Shown here piece after piece: positions 1 to 11,284 of a DNA stretch of 64,000 nt (positions are counted from its first letter, which is position 1; every line of letters starts with the position of its first letter). The notes under the pieces were generated by a model. It did no database searches. It was not told where the DNA came from and saw only the letters and a list, made by a program, of their open reading frames with translations. The translations under genes and the position numbers were made by a program. The DNA comes from Paratrimastix pyriformis (taxonomy: Eukaryota; Preaxostyla; Paratrimastigidae): positions 434,001 through 498,000 of the forward strand of contig JAPMOS010000018.1 of the NCBI GenBank assembly GCA_027972325.1. Reading direction: 5' to 3'.

Positions 1-12
1 TACGCGGCAACC

Positions 13-1960
13 ATGAGCGGCGGTATGCAGAAGTCTGGTGTCAAACCGACGAGAGTGACTGAGCGCTCCACAAAAAGCGAGGGAGACATTGCGGATCCGC
101 GATTTGGGCGGCTTATTGGGCGCTTGTGGCAATGTGCGGACTCAGGAGAATGACAAATATTTGAGTTTGAATTTCCGCTGCAATCTGCGTGCCGTCGAGG
201 TCGAACACGCTATCTCTTTCAAAAAAAAATTGAATGGAAAGAGCCTCTTCACTCTGGAATTTTACGTTGTCGCCTGGTCTGTGTTGCGAATGGAATATTT
301 CTTCACAGCCTGCCAGGTTGGAAGCCTGCCGAACAGGAGAAACTCCGCCTCGCCATCATGAAATATGGCGTGGGTCGGTGGGCCCTCCTCAGCCGTGCTG
401 GTCTGTCCTCCTCCGTCTTTCGTGATGGTGGATACATACTTCACGCCCAGGAATCCTCCCCAACAAGACACCTGCCCAGCTTAATGGGATGACACAACGC
501 ATGCTCGGCCAACAAAGTTTGGCTGGTCTGTTCCGTGATCTTTCTGCATTCCACTATTTCGAAATCTCTTCAACGTGCAGAGTTTTCGAAGATCCACCTG
601 GACCCCACCAAGGTCAAGGAATTCAACAACACACGGAAGGACGTTTTCCGGAAAAACGGGCTCATCGTCAACGACGGGGGTCTGTCACAACGATCCCAAT
701 CATATGCTAAGCGCAGGGTATGCTGAGGAAGTTTAGGGCCGGTACATCATCACCTACCCGGGGGATGGCGACGGGGGGCGCAGCCAACCCGACGAAGGAG
801 TCCATCCGGCTGAAGCAGGAGGAAAACAAGAAGCGGTCTGCCCCCCCACACACACACACACATGCACACACACACATGCACACCTGTTGGCGGGCGTGGG
901 CGCCTCTCGGACGAGGAGATCGCCCAGGTGCCGCTGCCTCGGAGGAAACGATCTGCAAGGAGGGCTTCGTGCCCCGCCCCCGAGCCGGGCTCCTTCGCCG
1001 GTCAGCCGGCATCCCCTCCTCCTCCTCCTCCTCCTCTCCCTCCTCCCTCCCCGCATCACCCCCGCCCCGCGGCCCGGCCCCATTGCGCGGGTACCTAGAT
1101 CGGGTGCGCCTGCGGAATCTGGCCCTGGCCCGGGAGGCCATCTGCGACGAGAAGCTGCGTGAGCTGGAGAAGAAGCTGGGCCTGACCATGGTCGCCTCCT
1201 CGCCCCTCCCCGGGTCGGCTCGGGTCGGCTCGGTGGGCGCTCATGCACTCGCGGCACCCGTGCCCTCGATGATCTGTCCGCCCACTCATCGCCCGTCGGC
1301 ATCCCCATGGCACACCCCTGGCACAGCAAGACACCCTGCGGCGGCTGGAGAGCTGACCGACGTGACGGCCGACACGCCCATCCCGGCCCGGTGCCTCGCG
1401 ATCCTGGGGCCCGAGGACGCCCCCTCCCGGCCCCGGCCGCCGGGTTGGACTTGCCCATGGCCTTCTTCAGCCAGAAGAGGCACCCCCGGGCGGGCGGCCC
1501 CAAGAAGTCCCGCAAGGAGCCCGCCACCAAGGGGCCGCATGACGAGGACGAGGACGAGGACCCGTCGTCCGACTGGGGTGCCCCCCCCCCCCTCCTCCTC
1601 CTCCTCCCTCCTCCCTCCCTCCCTCCTCCTCCCTCCTCCCTCCTCCCTCCTCCCTCCTCCTCCTCCCTCCCTCCTCCCTCCTCCTCCCTCGCGGCGTGGC
1701 CAGGGGACGGCGGCGACGAGCACGACGCGGGCGAGGAGGGGGAGGCTGGGAAGACTGGGCGGTCGACGAGGGGGACGGGGATGTGGACGAGCAGCCGCAG
1801 CCCCGGGCCGCACCTCGCGGACATCCCGCCGGGCCGCCCAGGCAGAGGAGGAGCTCGCCGCCCTCGCAGCCGCTCAGACCTCGACCGCGTCGGCCACGGC
1901 CACGGCCACGGCCACGGCCACGGCCACGGCCACGGCCACGGCCCCAGGTGAGCCCGCCCT
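13..1960 (+). CDS. SANT/Myb-like nuclear protein (5' exons clear, 3' half uncertain)
   Basis: Spliced exons end at 276 and then run 309-400, 451-525 and 581-679, in one frame. They encode a Trp-containing helix block (GWKPAEQEKLRLAIMKYG..RW, residues at 316-385) typical of a SANT/Myb repeat. This is followed by NKTPAQLNGMTQRMLG and an RKNGLIV block, an order I associate with an uncharacterised eukaryotic Myb-like family. Donors are GTCTGT in all three introns. Later exons (about 720-835; 1099-1188, rich in Leu/Glu/Lys; 1459-1577, ending in an Asp/Glu run) are probably the same gene, but their joints are not settled. The start at 13 is the first ATG and an upstream exon is possible. A chromatin or DNA-binding role is inferred from the fold only. 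The 3' end lies before the convergent API5 gene. Confidence 0.55.
846..885. repeat. CA microsatellite in an intron of the SANT gene
   Basis: Imperfect (CA)n with CATG interruptions, directly after a GTCTGC donor-like site. Confidence 0.9.
1577..1690. repeat. C run plus CCT/CCCT polypyrimidine tract
   Basis: A run of about 13 C is followed by about 100 nt of CTC/CCT repeats, the usual filler of long introns in this window. Confidence 0.85.
1892..1943. repeat. GGCCAC hexamer repeat
   Basis: About 8-9 tandem copies of GGCCAC. In the likely reading frame they give alternating Ala-Thr, so this may be coding. A C run follows at 1986-2004. Confidence 0.85.
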
Positions 1961-2284
1961 GCCTCCATGGTTGCGTAACGTCGAGCCCCCCCCCCCCCCC
2001 CCCCGGCTCTTGCGGGACGGTGCTCGGGCCGGGAACAGGCCATGGCCAAGGGAAGCCGGTTCCTGTTGGCTCTCGCACCACCACCACCCCGGGCCCATGT
2101 CCGGCCCGGGTGCCGGGCAAGGCGTCCCCCCCGATGCGGAACGACACAATACAGGGCCAGGGCCCCTGCGCAGGAGGAAGCGCCCCAGACGAGACGAGGA
2201 AGGGGTCGGGGGAGGTTTTAAACAAGGGTTCGAAGGGAGGGGAGGGAAAAGGGGAGGGGAAAGGGGAGGGGGTATGGGAACCGC

Positions 2285-4391
2285 TCAGAGCAGCAGGAAG
2301 GTCTGCTGCGGCTGGGCGCCCCGTCTCCTGCGCTGCCGGCCGGCCCCGGCCTGCTGCTGGGGCTGGGGCTGCCCCACAAACTGAGTGGCGGCGCCCTGGG
2401 GGATGATCAGCAGCTGCTGGCCGCCCGGGCCCGGGACCACCATCGCCTGCTGGCCCTGGGCGGGCTGCCCTTGGCGGACCCTCTGGCGGCGGGGCTGCTG
2501 CTGCTGCTGCTGCTGCTGGGGTTGTTGCTGCACCCTGAGCACTTGGCGCGGGTTGAAAAGGGCCTGCGCCGGCCGGGCCACCCCGGGGGCCGCCCGTTGG
2601 GCCTGCTGTTGGCGAGCCTTGCGCTGGGCGGCCGGGCGGGAGGCCGGCTGGACGGCGGGTGCGGCGGGGGCACTGGCGGGGGCGGGGGCCGGCGTGGCCA
2701 GGGTGAATTGGATCCGGGCCGGCCCGCTGGAGGCGGTGGCGGGGGCGGGGGTTGCCATGGCTGGTTCGACGGCCGTGACGGGGGCGGCGGTCGGGGCCGC
2801 GGCCTGAGGGGCGGGGGCCGGGGCGGTGGCGGTGGTTGCGGCGGCGGCGGCGGCGGCGGCATCGCGAAGGGCTGGGGGCACGTAGGTGGGGCGGGCCTGC
2901 TTGCCGGCCCTGGGGGCGCGGATGGGCTTGGTGGGCGAGCGCTTCTCCTTCAGGCCCGAGGGGGCCGCCTGGGGGGCGGGTGCCGTGGCGGCCGTGGCCG
3001 GAACGGCGGTGGCAGGGGCGGGGGCGGCCGCGGGGATTGGGGGGAACGCCTTGTGCCAGCTGAGGGTCAGCTGGGGGCCCTCGGAGTTGATGAAGTGGTG
3101 GGCGGGCTGCAGCAGGGCCCGGGCCATGGTCAGGATGTTGGACGAGGTCGCCCAGGCCACCTGGTGCTGCTCGGGCGAGAGCGGGTGCTGCTTGAGGAAG
3201 TCCAGGTAGGCCACCACGTTCCGCTCCAGGTAGGACAGCCTGCTCCCCAGCAGCCCCCGGACAAGACGTCAGCACGAAGGAAGGAGGAGGGGATAGGAGG
3301 GCGGCGGCAGGGCATGCCGGGGGGGCGGCGGACCGCTTCTGGAAGTCGGCCAGCTTGGCGGCGAAGTCGGCCCCGAGCAGGTCGCTGGGCTGGCCAGTGT
3401 TGATCTTGATCCCGCAGACCGCATGCAGCGCCCCGGGAGCCTGATGTGGAACCGGGGGGCAGTGAGCGGACAGCAAGGGCAACCCTGGGTGTGGAGCGGG
3501 CAGCCACCAGGATTGTTCGGATGATGGGCGGTGATGGGTGATGGGCGGTGATGGGGTGATGGGGGTGATGGGGGTGATGGGGGTGATGGGGTGATGGGGT
3601 GATGGGCGGCAGGCGGGCGCGGGCCTTGAAGGCGAGCACGTGGAAGAGGAAGAGGAGGCACTCGATGCAGGAGAAGTTCAGGGGGGGCGAGCCGCCCTCG
3701 GGCAGCGGCAGCGGGACGTCAACCTGCCCCGCCCCCCCAGCCCCAGCCGCCAGGGAAGGATCCCAATGATGTTGACGGGGCCCCAGAACCACGACTCCCA
3801 AGCGGCCCCGCCCGCCCCGGGTCCAGCCGACCCGTCGTGGGAGGAGCGGCCCCGCGCCCGAGGGCGGACCAGCATGGCGGCGTAGACGGGGCCCATCAGG
3901 GAGCGGGCGTCGTCGGCGCTGGTGTATGTGGCCATCTCGGCGAGGGTCTTCAGCAGGACCAGCTTCTGGGCGGCCGGGACGTGGTCGTACTGGGGCAGGA
4001 TCTGGGCCAGGTAGAAGCCCACCAGCCGGGTGGGGCTCGAGCCGGCCCGCATGTAGGGCAGCGCCAGCTTCACGCAGGCAGACAGGCGCGCGCACAGCTC
4101 CATGTCGTCCCCCTGGCCCGGCCGAGCGGTCCCCCACACGCACCCAGGCAGAACCGCGACCTGGTGAGCAGAGCCGCCGCGGAGACCAAATCCCCCTGAC
4201 CCCCCCCCTCCCCCAACCCCACCTCCAGCATGGTGGCAAAGGGAGACCTTGAAGGAGGCATCGAGGCCGGCCTGGTCGAGGAGCATGGTCATCAGCTCGT
4301 CGGCACGCTCCCCGTTCTGGTAGCTGCACCCGCCAAAGCAGGCCGGCGAGTGGAGGGAGTGGAGGCGATGATACGAGCGCTTGGCACAGAG

Positions 4392-4465
<74 letters not shown>

Positions 4466-4475
4466 CACACGCACA

Positions 4476-4527
<52 letters not shown>

Positions 4528-5526
4528 CACGCACGCACCCGCTCTCGCCATCCTCGAGCCCCTCGCCCAAACCGCCTCCCGAAACCCACCCCGATGGGGG
4601 CCCGACGAGGAGGAGGGGCGGACCGCTTGAGGGCGAGCAGGATGGTCCACATCATCTTGAACTCGGCCTCGTCCAGGTTGGGCATGGCGGCCCGGATCTG
4701 GCCCACCAGGAACTCCTCCAGGTCCGGCTTGGGGTGCAGCAGGCCCGGGGCCAGCTTGGGCAGGGTCTGGTGCAGGAACTCGCAGATCTTGGCCCGCAGG
4801 TTGTCCGCGTCCATCAGGGGCTCCTCGCCCTCCTTCGTCTGGGGGAACATCAGCGTGAACAGGGTCGAGAGGATGGCTGTCCAGCGACACAAAGAAGAAA
4901 GAAAGGGTCTCAGGATGTGTGGCCGGGTGGAGAGGGGGGGGTCGACCTTTGGGGTCCAGCTGGAGGAGCCGGGTCAGCGACAGGTGCACGTGGTTGGCCT
5001 CCAGGGCGCTGTCTGTGTTGAGCATTTGCCCGATCAAGTAGGCAATCTTGGAAGCATTCTCGGGGAGCTCCACACAGATCTGGGCAAGACCCTTAATGGC
5101 GTGAACTCGAGTCTGGAGTTGGCAAAGTGGAAGAACATGAGCGATGTGGCCTCTACTCAGGAAAAAAATGAACAACGCACCATAACATCATCTGACTCAC
5201 ACTGAGTAATGAGAGCCGCGATGGCATTTTGCGCGTGCTGTGGGTAGTTCTTGATGAAGAGCGGGAGATACTGGGCGGTGAATTGCTTCGTCTTCATCGT
5301 CTTATTTGCGCCGTCGATCATTGCCACAAAGTTTGCCTCAACCTGTGTGGATCAGAGCTACCACCCTCTGGGCCAGTGGACCACAGACCTCGGCGGGCTT
5401 GGCGCTCGCCACGAGTGCTTCATAATGGCGATACAACGTATCCAGATCGGGATCGGGAGTCGACACGGCCAAAGACTCGCTGCATGCCTTGTTTTCGATC
5501 TCCTCCTTGTTCATTGAGGCAAGCAA
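2285..5526 (-). CDS. API5: API5 (apoptosis inhibitor 5/AAC-11) homologue
   Basis: Exons on the minus strand: 5526-5389, 5342-5181, 5112-4947, 4876-4624, 4323-4248, 4112-3870, 3723-3625, 3440-3334, 3239-2285. Every phase matches, giving about 732 residues. The protein follows animal API5 from end to end: an N-terminal LYRHYEAL block, QFTAQYLPLFIKNYPQ, QCESDDVM joined to TRVHAIKGLAQI, a LNFSCIECLLFLFH block and a TLSWHK block. API5 is an all-helical HEAT/ARM-type nuclear protein, linked in animals to survival and mRNA export. The C-terminal third here is a Gln/Pro/Ala-rich tail, longer than the animal tail. Donors are GTCTGT, GTGCGT, GTCGAC, GTCCGC, GTCTCC, GTCCGC, GCCCGC and GTCCGC; the seventh makes a GC-AG intron. 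The gene is head to head with the Cys-rich gene, 78 bp between starts. Confidence 0.92.
3521..3609. repeat. GTGATGGG minisatellite in API5 intron 7
   Basis: Tandem 7-9 nt units (GGGTGATGG and variants) fill most of this GC-AG intron (3441-3624). Confidence 0.9.
4393..4530. repeat. Compound CA/GCAC microsatellite in API5 intron 4
   Basis: About 80 nt of (CA)n passes into about 50 nt of (GCAC)n, all inside the 300-nt intron 4324-4623. Confidence 0.95.
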
Positions 5527-5604
5527 ACGAAGCCCGAACTTGGGGGATCCGGACAGGGTAAGTGGAACAATGTCAGCTGTAAAACTCTCCCGGATCGCTC
5601 CACG

Positions 5605-6843
5605 ATGCGCTTTGTTGCTCTGTCCTTGATATTTTTATCATTGGCCGGAGTTTCTTTTGGTCTTCGGAGAACTTCTTCCGCTTTTACGGGTTCTGGAAAT
5701 TGCGAGGTCCATTTGTTACACATCACAGTCCCTCACCACTTCGTCAACTAGGCAATTCGTGATGACTGCCTGAATGGCTGCGATTCATCTTATAGCTCTT
5801 GTGTTTCAACTTGCAACAGTAACACTCGGTTTCCTTCGGCAAACACTGTGAGCGATTGTGTGGAAGATTGTGGGATCGTCCGAAGCAGGTGCACACAGAG
5901 ATGCGTGAGCGACTATTCAATCTGTGCAGAGGATATGGATGCTGTCGATTCGCAAACGTGCTTGGATGCCGTCTGTCATGCACTTCACTCGCGCATTGAA
6001 ACCCCTGCCGTAAAGTGTCAGGTCACCTTCACGCATTGTATGGGAGACTGCGATCAAACTTACGAAGACTGCACATTCTGTCTGCCCCCTCCGTTACCCC
6101 ATCGCCCGCTCATCCCTTGACTAGTGTGCACATACAACCCCAACCAAGCCGCCCGCGCAAGTTCCTGCATTGCGCAATGCACAAGCACGCACACTACCTG
6201 CCAGCGTATCTGCGAGACGTCACTTCGTCAATGCTCCGACGCGTGCGGTACACAGTCGAATGCCCTATCCTGCGATACGTTGTCTTCTGACTGCCTGAAT
6301 GCCTGCGAGGACGCATATTGGTCCTGCTTCGGGCGCTGTTCGCCCCAAGATGCGGCAGTCCGTGCCCCACTCCTCCTCCCTCCCTCCCCCCCCCCCCCCC
6401 CCCCCCCCTCCTCCCTCCCTCCCTCCATCGCTATACCCCGCCACATGGACATTGTTCGGCCCCGCTCTGATGCCAAAAAGCTCATACAGTTCTCTTCTTT
6501 TTCCAATAGTGCGTATCCTCTTGCAAGGCCACTCGTCTGGATTGTGTCGACAAGTGCGGCCAGCAGCAAATGGACTGCACCTTGGACGAAGCGACAACCG
6601 GTCCCGATTGTATCGCCCAGTGCAACCTGGTCTGTCTCGTCCTTTCCCCCTGGGAACTGACTCCCGTCGCTTTAGAATTACCAAGTGGCACTCGAAGATT
6701 GCACCAGGGCCAACATCTTTTGCACGAGTCGGTGTCTCCCGGGTGACCAAAGCTGCCTCTCTTTGTGCTCTCGTGACAAACGCAGGTGCCAAGACCGCGC
6801 CCAGATGTTCAACAACACCTGCATGACCAACTGTGCGCTTTAA
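5605..6843 (+). CDS. Secreted cysteine-rich protein, unknown family
   Basis: Exons 5605-5706, 5752-6079, 6125-6357, 6510-6629, 6676-6843 give about 316 residues with consistent phases. It starts with a clear signal peptide (MRFVALSLIFLSLAGVSFG), followed by repeated CxxxC and CxxxCxxxC spacings (DDCLNGCDSSYSSCVSTC, CVEDCGIVRSRC, CMGDCDQTYEDC). These look like a chain of disulphide-bonded helical hairpins. No membrane segment follows, so the protein is probably exported or in the endomembrane lumen. I do not recognise the family. Introns are 45-46 nt except the third (152 nt), which contains a C run at 6386-6408. Donors are GTCCAT, GTCTGC, GTCCGT and GTCTGT, and two acceptors have a TGAC or CAAC branch-like motif almost touching the TAG. 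This gene gives the cleanest evidence for the unusual donor motif. Confidence 0.85.
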
Positions 6844-7239
6844 ACAAGGGTTCTTTTGCGTTCTCGTCTTCGCTGACTGTGCTCCGGGAGCGAAAGGAGT
6901 CAGCGAGTGAGACCGAAAGGGGAATCATGCGCTGGTCCCGCATCTCGCATCTGGCCCTGCGGTCAATCGAGGATTTCGTCCTGTGGTGTATCCGCCCAAG
7001 GGGAAATTGGGCACTGGGAACGCGACTTTTCTCCTTTCCTTCCGATCTCCCCAACCACTTCTCCCGGTTCCTGGCAATCGCCTCTTGTCCCCGGGCCAAC
7101 ACGTTTCCCCCCATCCGGGCCAAGTGCCTTGCCATGCCCGCTGTTGTAATCCAGAAGAGGCCGGCAGACTCATTATTACCTTTCGGGTGGTTTCCACTCT
7201 GCCCAATTTCGGTGCGCGGCGCCCCCGCAGAGTGAGAAA
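6844..7239. other. Intergenic spacer, Cys-rich gene to C9orf72
   Basis: Open frames here are short and unsupported. There is an acceptor-like CCCCGCAG just before 7231, so a 5'UTR intron or an upstream exon of the next gene is possible. I see no RNA gene or repeat. Confidence 0.5.
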
Positions 7240-9889
7240 ATGCAAAAGGGGCCAGATCCGTTCCAGTATTCCGATTTTATCATTACATTTCAGTTGAGTC
7301 TCTGGTCCGCGTTCCTTCGGGGCTTGGCTTACCTTCTCCTCAAAAAGGGATAATACCTATGGGCCGAAAGTTCTCCAGACATGGGGAGACTCATCTTTCC
7401 CAGCTGAACTTCGAGATCATTTTGGAAGGGCTGTTCTCGACGGAGAAGTTTGCCGAAATATTCCCGCCGATGTCATCGAATCGAAGTTCAACATGAATTC
7501 TGATCCCGGTTGGTGGAACTTGCTGCTTTCACTTTTTAACGCTCATCTGTGGCCCAGCGTACATTGTCCCGAGTGTTCTTTTCACCGCCCAGCACAAGCG
7601 GGACCTCACGCGGTATGCTCTGTCTCTGGTGATTTCAAGGTAGTCGTTTCTTTTCGTGCCTCCGATTTCTCACTCTGCATCTAGGACTCATCTGACCCGA
7701 GTCCTCGAAATTCACACTCTTATCGCCGACATTCTCAAATCGCTCGCGCTGCGCCTCAGGGCCTTGCTCAACTCGGTCCGGAGAGCATCATCCTGTTCCT
7801 CCGCCTCGTCATTCCCCTCTTTCTTCGCACACCCAGAAACATCCGAATGCACTCCTGGTCTTTGGTCGCTGTCTCCCCAGCAAGGCCGAAGAACTTGAGG
7901 CCATTTTCCAGGCCACCGTCTCTCCCCCTCTCTTCAAGTCTGTCTGCCCTCCTCCATTCTTCGCGGTTCCTTCATTGCGGTCCTCATCCCCCGTAGTAAC
8001 ACCTTCCTCTTCACTCCGCCGAATGTCCCCCCCAATAACGTGGACTTCTTCGCCAAGTCTGTGACCTGCTTCCATCTCCTCCGGGATCATCCCCATTCCG
8101 GCTGATGCTCTTTGGCTTCTGCACCATCGCAGGGTGTTGACATCGCACTTCCAGACAGGGGGCTGCACTCTGGTCATGGGCAACACGCCAGACGAGATCA
8201 ACCAGATGATCGACAGCCTGCTGCTCTTCTCCCCCCCCGAGACGCTTCGCTGCGCTCGGCGCATGTACAATTTCACCTCCTCCCAGATCCAGCACATTAA
8301 CCAAGCCCGCCTGCAGCAGCGTCAGGGCAAGCCTGCCGCGGGAACAACGCACCCACCCACACCCGCCTCCGGGGCCCCTCCAGCGTCATCCGCCTCCACC
8401 ACCTCCGCTCCCTTCACCAACCCCTCCGCTCCCTCCACCCCCTCTTCTTCGGTCAGCCTCACCGGGGCGCCCATCCCTCGCACGGTCGCCCCCCAGGCCT
8501 CCGCCGTGCCCCCCATCCCTCCCCCGCCCCTCATGACCGTGCCGGGCGGTGATCTTCCACCCGACGCGGGCACCTCCGGAGAGGCCGGCGCCCAACCCCC
8601 GCCGCCATCGCCTGCTGACCCTGCGGCACCCTCCGGCCAGGCCGCGGACGACGCGACTGACTCCCGGCAGCGGAGCGATTCGGTTGCTGGCCAGACTCTT
8701 CTTCCCTCTCTACCGGGGCAGAGCACGGGTGCCCCGGCCGATGAGAAGGAGGCCCTTTCGACGCAGGCCACCCCTTCCCTCGTCGAGACCAAGAACGTCA
8801 TCAGCACCACGGAGCTCCTCTGGCGCCTGAAGCTGCAGGGTCCGCCGATTGTCCTCTGCATGCCATTTCTCACCCCCTGTGCGTATGCAGCCCGGTATAT
8901 CCCGGGCCTGCGGATCCAGGGGCTGCTGAAGCCCCTCGTCGACGAGACGACCAACTCGGAGACCATGCTCCTGGAGGGCCCCACCCCGTCCACCCTGGTC
9001 GACGTCAGCCGGCGCACCGTCCGGCAGAACCCGTCCTTCGGCGACTTCGCCGCTTGGCGCAAGGTCCGTCAGCGTCCGGGCAGGCCCCGCCGCGGTGTGA
9101 GAAAAGGGCGAGCCGGGGGGTGCATGTACGTGTCGCATCGAGGGCGGTCCGGTATTGACCACGGGGCTCTTCGACTCGGCAGGAGTTCCAGGAGAACCAG
9201 CGGCGCGAAGACTTGGCCATCTGCTTCGGGAAGAAGCTCCCGCCTCCCTACGCCAAAGTCGAGTCTGTGTGGCGCCCCGCTGCCGGTGCGTCAAAGAAGC
9301 GGAGGAGGAAGTCGGGTGGCGGTGGGGACATGCCGTTTCACGGTTTCACGGGGGGTTGCTGAAATGCCTGGGGGCGCAGCTTCCTGCTGGACATGGGCAC
9401 GCCCGCCCCGATTGTGATGGAGCTGCTCCGGGAGGTGACCGCGGTCAGCCCCATGGGCGTCCGCCACGCCTACTGCCAGCAGTGGTTCCGCATCCTCACG
9501 CGGCACTCGCTGGTGCTTGCCCTCACCGTAGACAAGCTCTGGTCCGCCGGCCGCCTCCTCGCTCACTCTCCCCTCTGTCCCCTCGCCCGGCCCAGCGGGG
9601 GGCTCAGGCCTCTCTGGTGGTCCCATCGTGTGCGCAGCAAGGAGAACCCCAACCCCGACGCCATGATGGCCCGCCGGCTGGAGCAGCTGCTGCACATCGA
9701 GAACTCCGACTTGCGCGCCCTGCTCGCCCTCTCTGGTCCGCCGCTGCCCGCACACACCCTTTGCTCCACACACCCAGCGCCGGCATACTCTCCCCCCCCG
9801 CCACAGAACGACTCGTCCCGGGCATCGCACAGAGCGTCCTCACCCAGGACCCCCGGGCCACAGCTGTCGTCGAGTTCCTCGAGTTCTAA
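7240..9889 (+). CDS. C9orf72: C9orf72 homologue (DENN-like)
   Basis: Exons 7240-7304, 7348-7508, 7558-7639, 7685-7775, 7837-7937, 7997-8056, 8133-9063, 9183-9310, 9380-9541, 9638-9735, 9807-9889 give about 653 residues, all phases consistent. Matches to animal C9orf72 run in order: LSLWDNTYGPKVLQTW (animal YWDNILGPRVRHIW), a GEVCRN block, SHFQTGGCTLVMGN (animal SHLQTCGCSVVVGS), IPGLRIQGLLKP, and a C-terminal LLHIENSDLRALLALS block. C9orf72 works with SMCR8 and WDR41 as a GAP-type complex at lysosomes and in autophagy. This copy carries a Pro/Ser/Thr-rich insert of about 150 residues (8340-8790) absent from the animal protein. Donors include GTCCGC, GTTGGT, GTAGTC, GTCCGG, GTCTGT and GTCGGG. 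The animal GGGGCC repeat is not present in its introns. Confidence 0.87.
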
Positions 9890-10011
9890 AGTCGTGCTGC
9901 GTGTGCGGACATTATTCTTTCACATGATGTTGTGTTGGGGGAGGTGGAGACACAGAGAAGAAGAATCCGGCCCATCTCAGCGAAATGGGAAGAAAAACGA
10001 AAACGAAAAAC

Positions 10012-10017
10012 AATAAA
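10012..10017 (+). terminator. Candidate polyadenylation signal AATAAA for C9orf72
   Basis: AATAAA lies 123 nt after the C9orf72 stop and touches the stop codon of the convergent SET gene, so the two 3' ends must overlap or abut. Confidence 0.4.
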
Positions 10018-10655
10018 TTAGTTGGTCAGGACATGGCCATTATGATCGAAGGGCTCTTCGTCGTCCTGAGAGAGTACAAGTGACCAAGATGAAATGGATT
10101 GTGGATCCAGACCACAATGCCGTGATAATTAACCGTGATCTCATCGCCCTGTTTAATGGGGCGAATGCAACGATAAGACATGGTGTTGTTGTCAAAGTTG
10201 GTGTCGTACTGAGGAGAGTGGTTGATGAGGGTTGGAAATTGATCGGTGCAGACATCGCAATTGGCGTGAGGGTTGTGGTTGTAAATCATCCCATACCCCA
10301 GAACAACAGCAAATGACTAACAACAGAGAAATGTATCGAACCAAGGATGACGAGACAGACAGTGGGTTCCTTGGGGGAGGTGTCGGTCAGGGTCCACCAA
10401 TAGTAATAATCCTTGATTGAGCATGCGAGGATGTGGGGAAGGGCATCCTTCTCGATGACAACAACCGGACAAACTTCCACAATGTCGCCGGCCTGGAAAT
10501 CCTTCATCGCAAAGACGCCACTGCGCGAAATGAGAGGAGAGCAACAGAAAGACAAACCGTCCTTTCTCAGGAGAAATAAATTTAACGCACACATCAGGAT
10601 TATAGATGGGAACAGCAGGGAACCGCGGGCTTGGGGAAGTCGGTTGCTCGGCCAT
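10018..10655 (-). CDS. Small SET-domain lysine methyltransferase
   Basis: Exons 10655-10591, 10520-10361, 10316-10113, 10065-10018 encode 158 residues. The fold is a stand-alone SET domain: GVFAMKDFQAGDIVEVCPV at the N side, LGYGMIYNHNPHANCD (in place of the usual NHS-x-x-PN), then IKQGDEITVNYHG and a short acidic tail. Such proteins occur in bacteria and many eukaryotes, use S-adenosylmethionine and methylate lysines; the substrate is unknown. An insert of about 25 residues (CDVCTDQFPTLINHSPQ) lies between the NH motif and the YRCI strand. Introns are 44-70 nt with donors GTGCGT, GTCTGT and GTCTGG. The start is 63 bp from the start of the next gene on the opposite strand. Confidence 0.82.
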
Positions 10656-10718
10656 TATTGTCTATTCTACCAAAGGGTAGAATCAACTATTTTCCTGTCT
10701 GGGCTTTGTGTCGATCTG

Positions 10719-11240
10719 ATGGAGCAGCAGCACAAACTGTTCTTGTTGCGGGATCAAATTCGGCTTTTCGAACGGTACAGTCCTGCTGGATATTGCACGT
10801 CATTCCCCGAAATAACTCCGGAAATGTCACTACGGTCTGGTCTCTCGTCGGGTCAAAAAAAAAGTCGCGAGCTCCTTGATAGGCCACCATCTCGTCTTTC
10901 TCGTTCGGCCTTGATTCGGCGCTCCCAGTCGCAGACCCCGCCACCCTTCCGGGCCGGGGGCCGCCCCAGACCTGCCCCTCCGCTCTTGGCGGAAACGGAG
11001 CCGGAACCCCTCCGGTCTGCCCTCCCCAAATGGTGGCCGCCATCATCACCTCGCATTCGCACACCCCAACAGGCGCTCTCTCGCCGATGCCGATCTCTCG
11101 CGGACCCTCCTCGTCGCCAGCCCCGTGAGCTGCCGGGTTCTGCCCCCGGCCCGCCGGTCCTGCTCGGGACCGCTCCCGCTCGGCGACCCCCAGCTCCAGG
11201 TCGCTGGACAACCTCTCGCATCCCTCCCCCCCTTGACATC

Positions 11241-11284
<44 letters not shown>

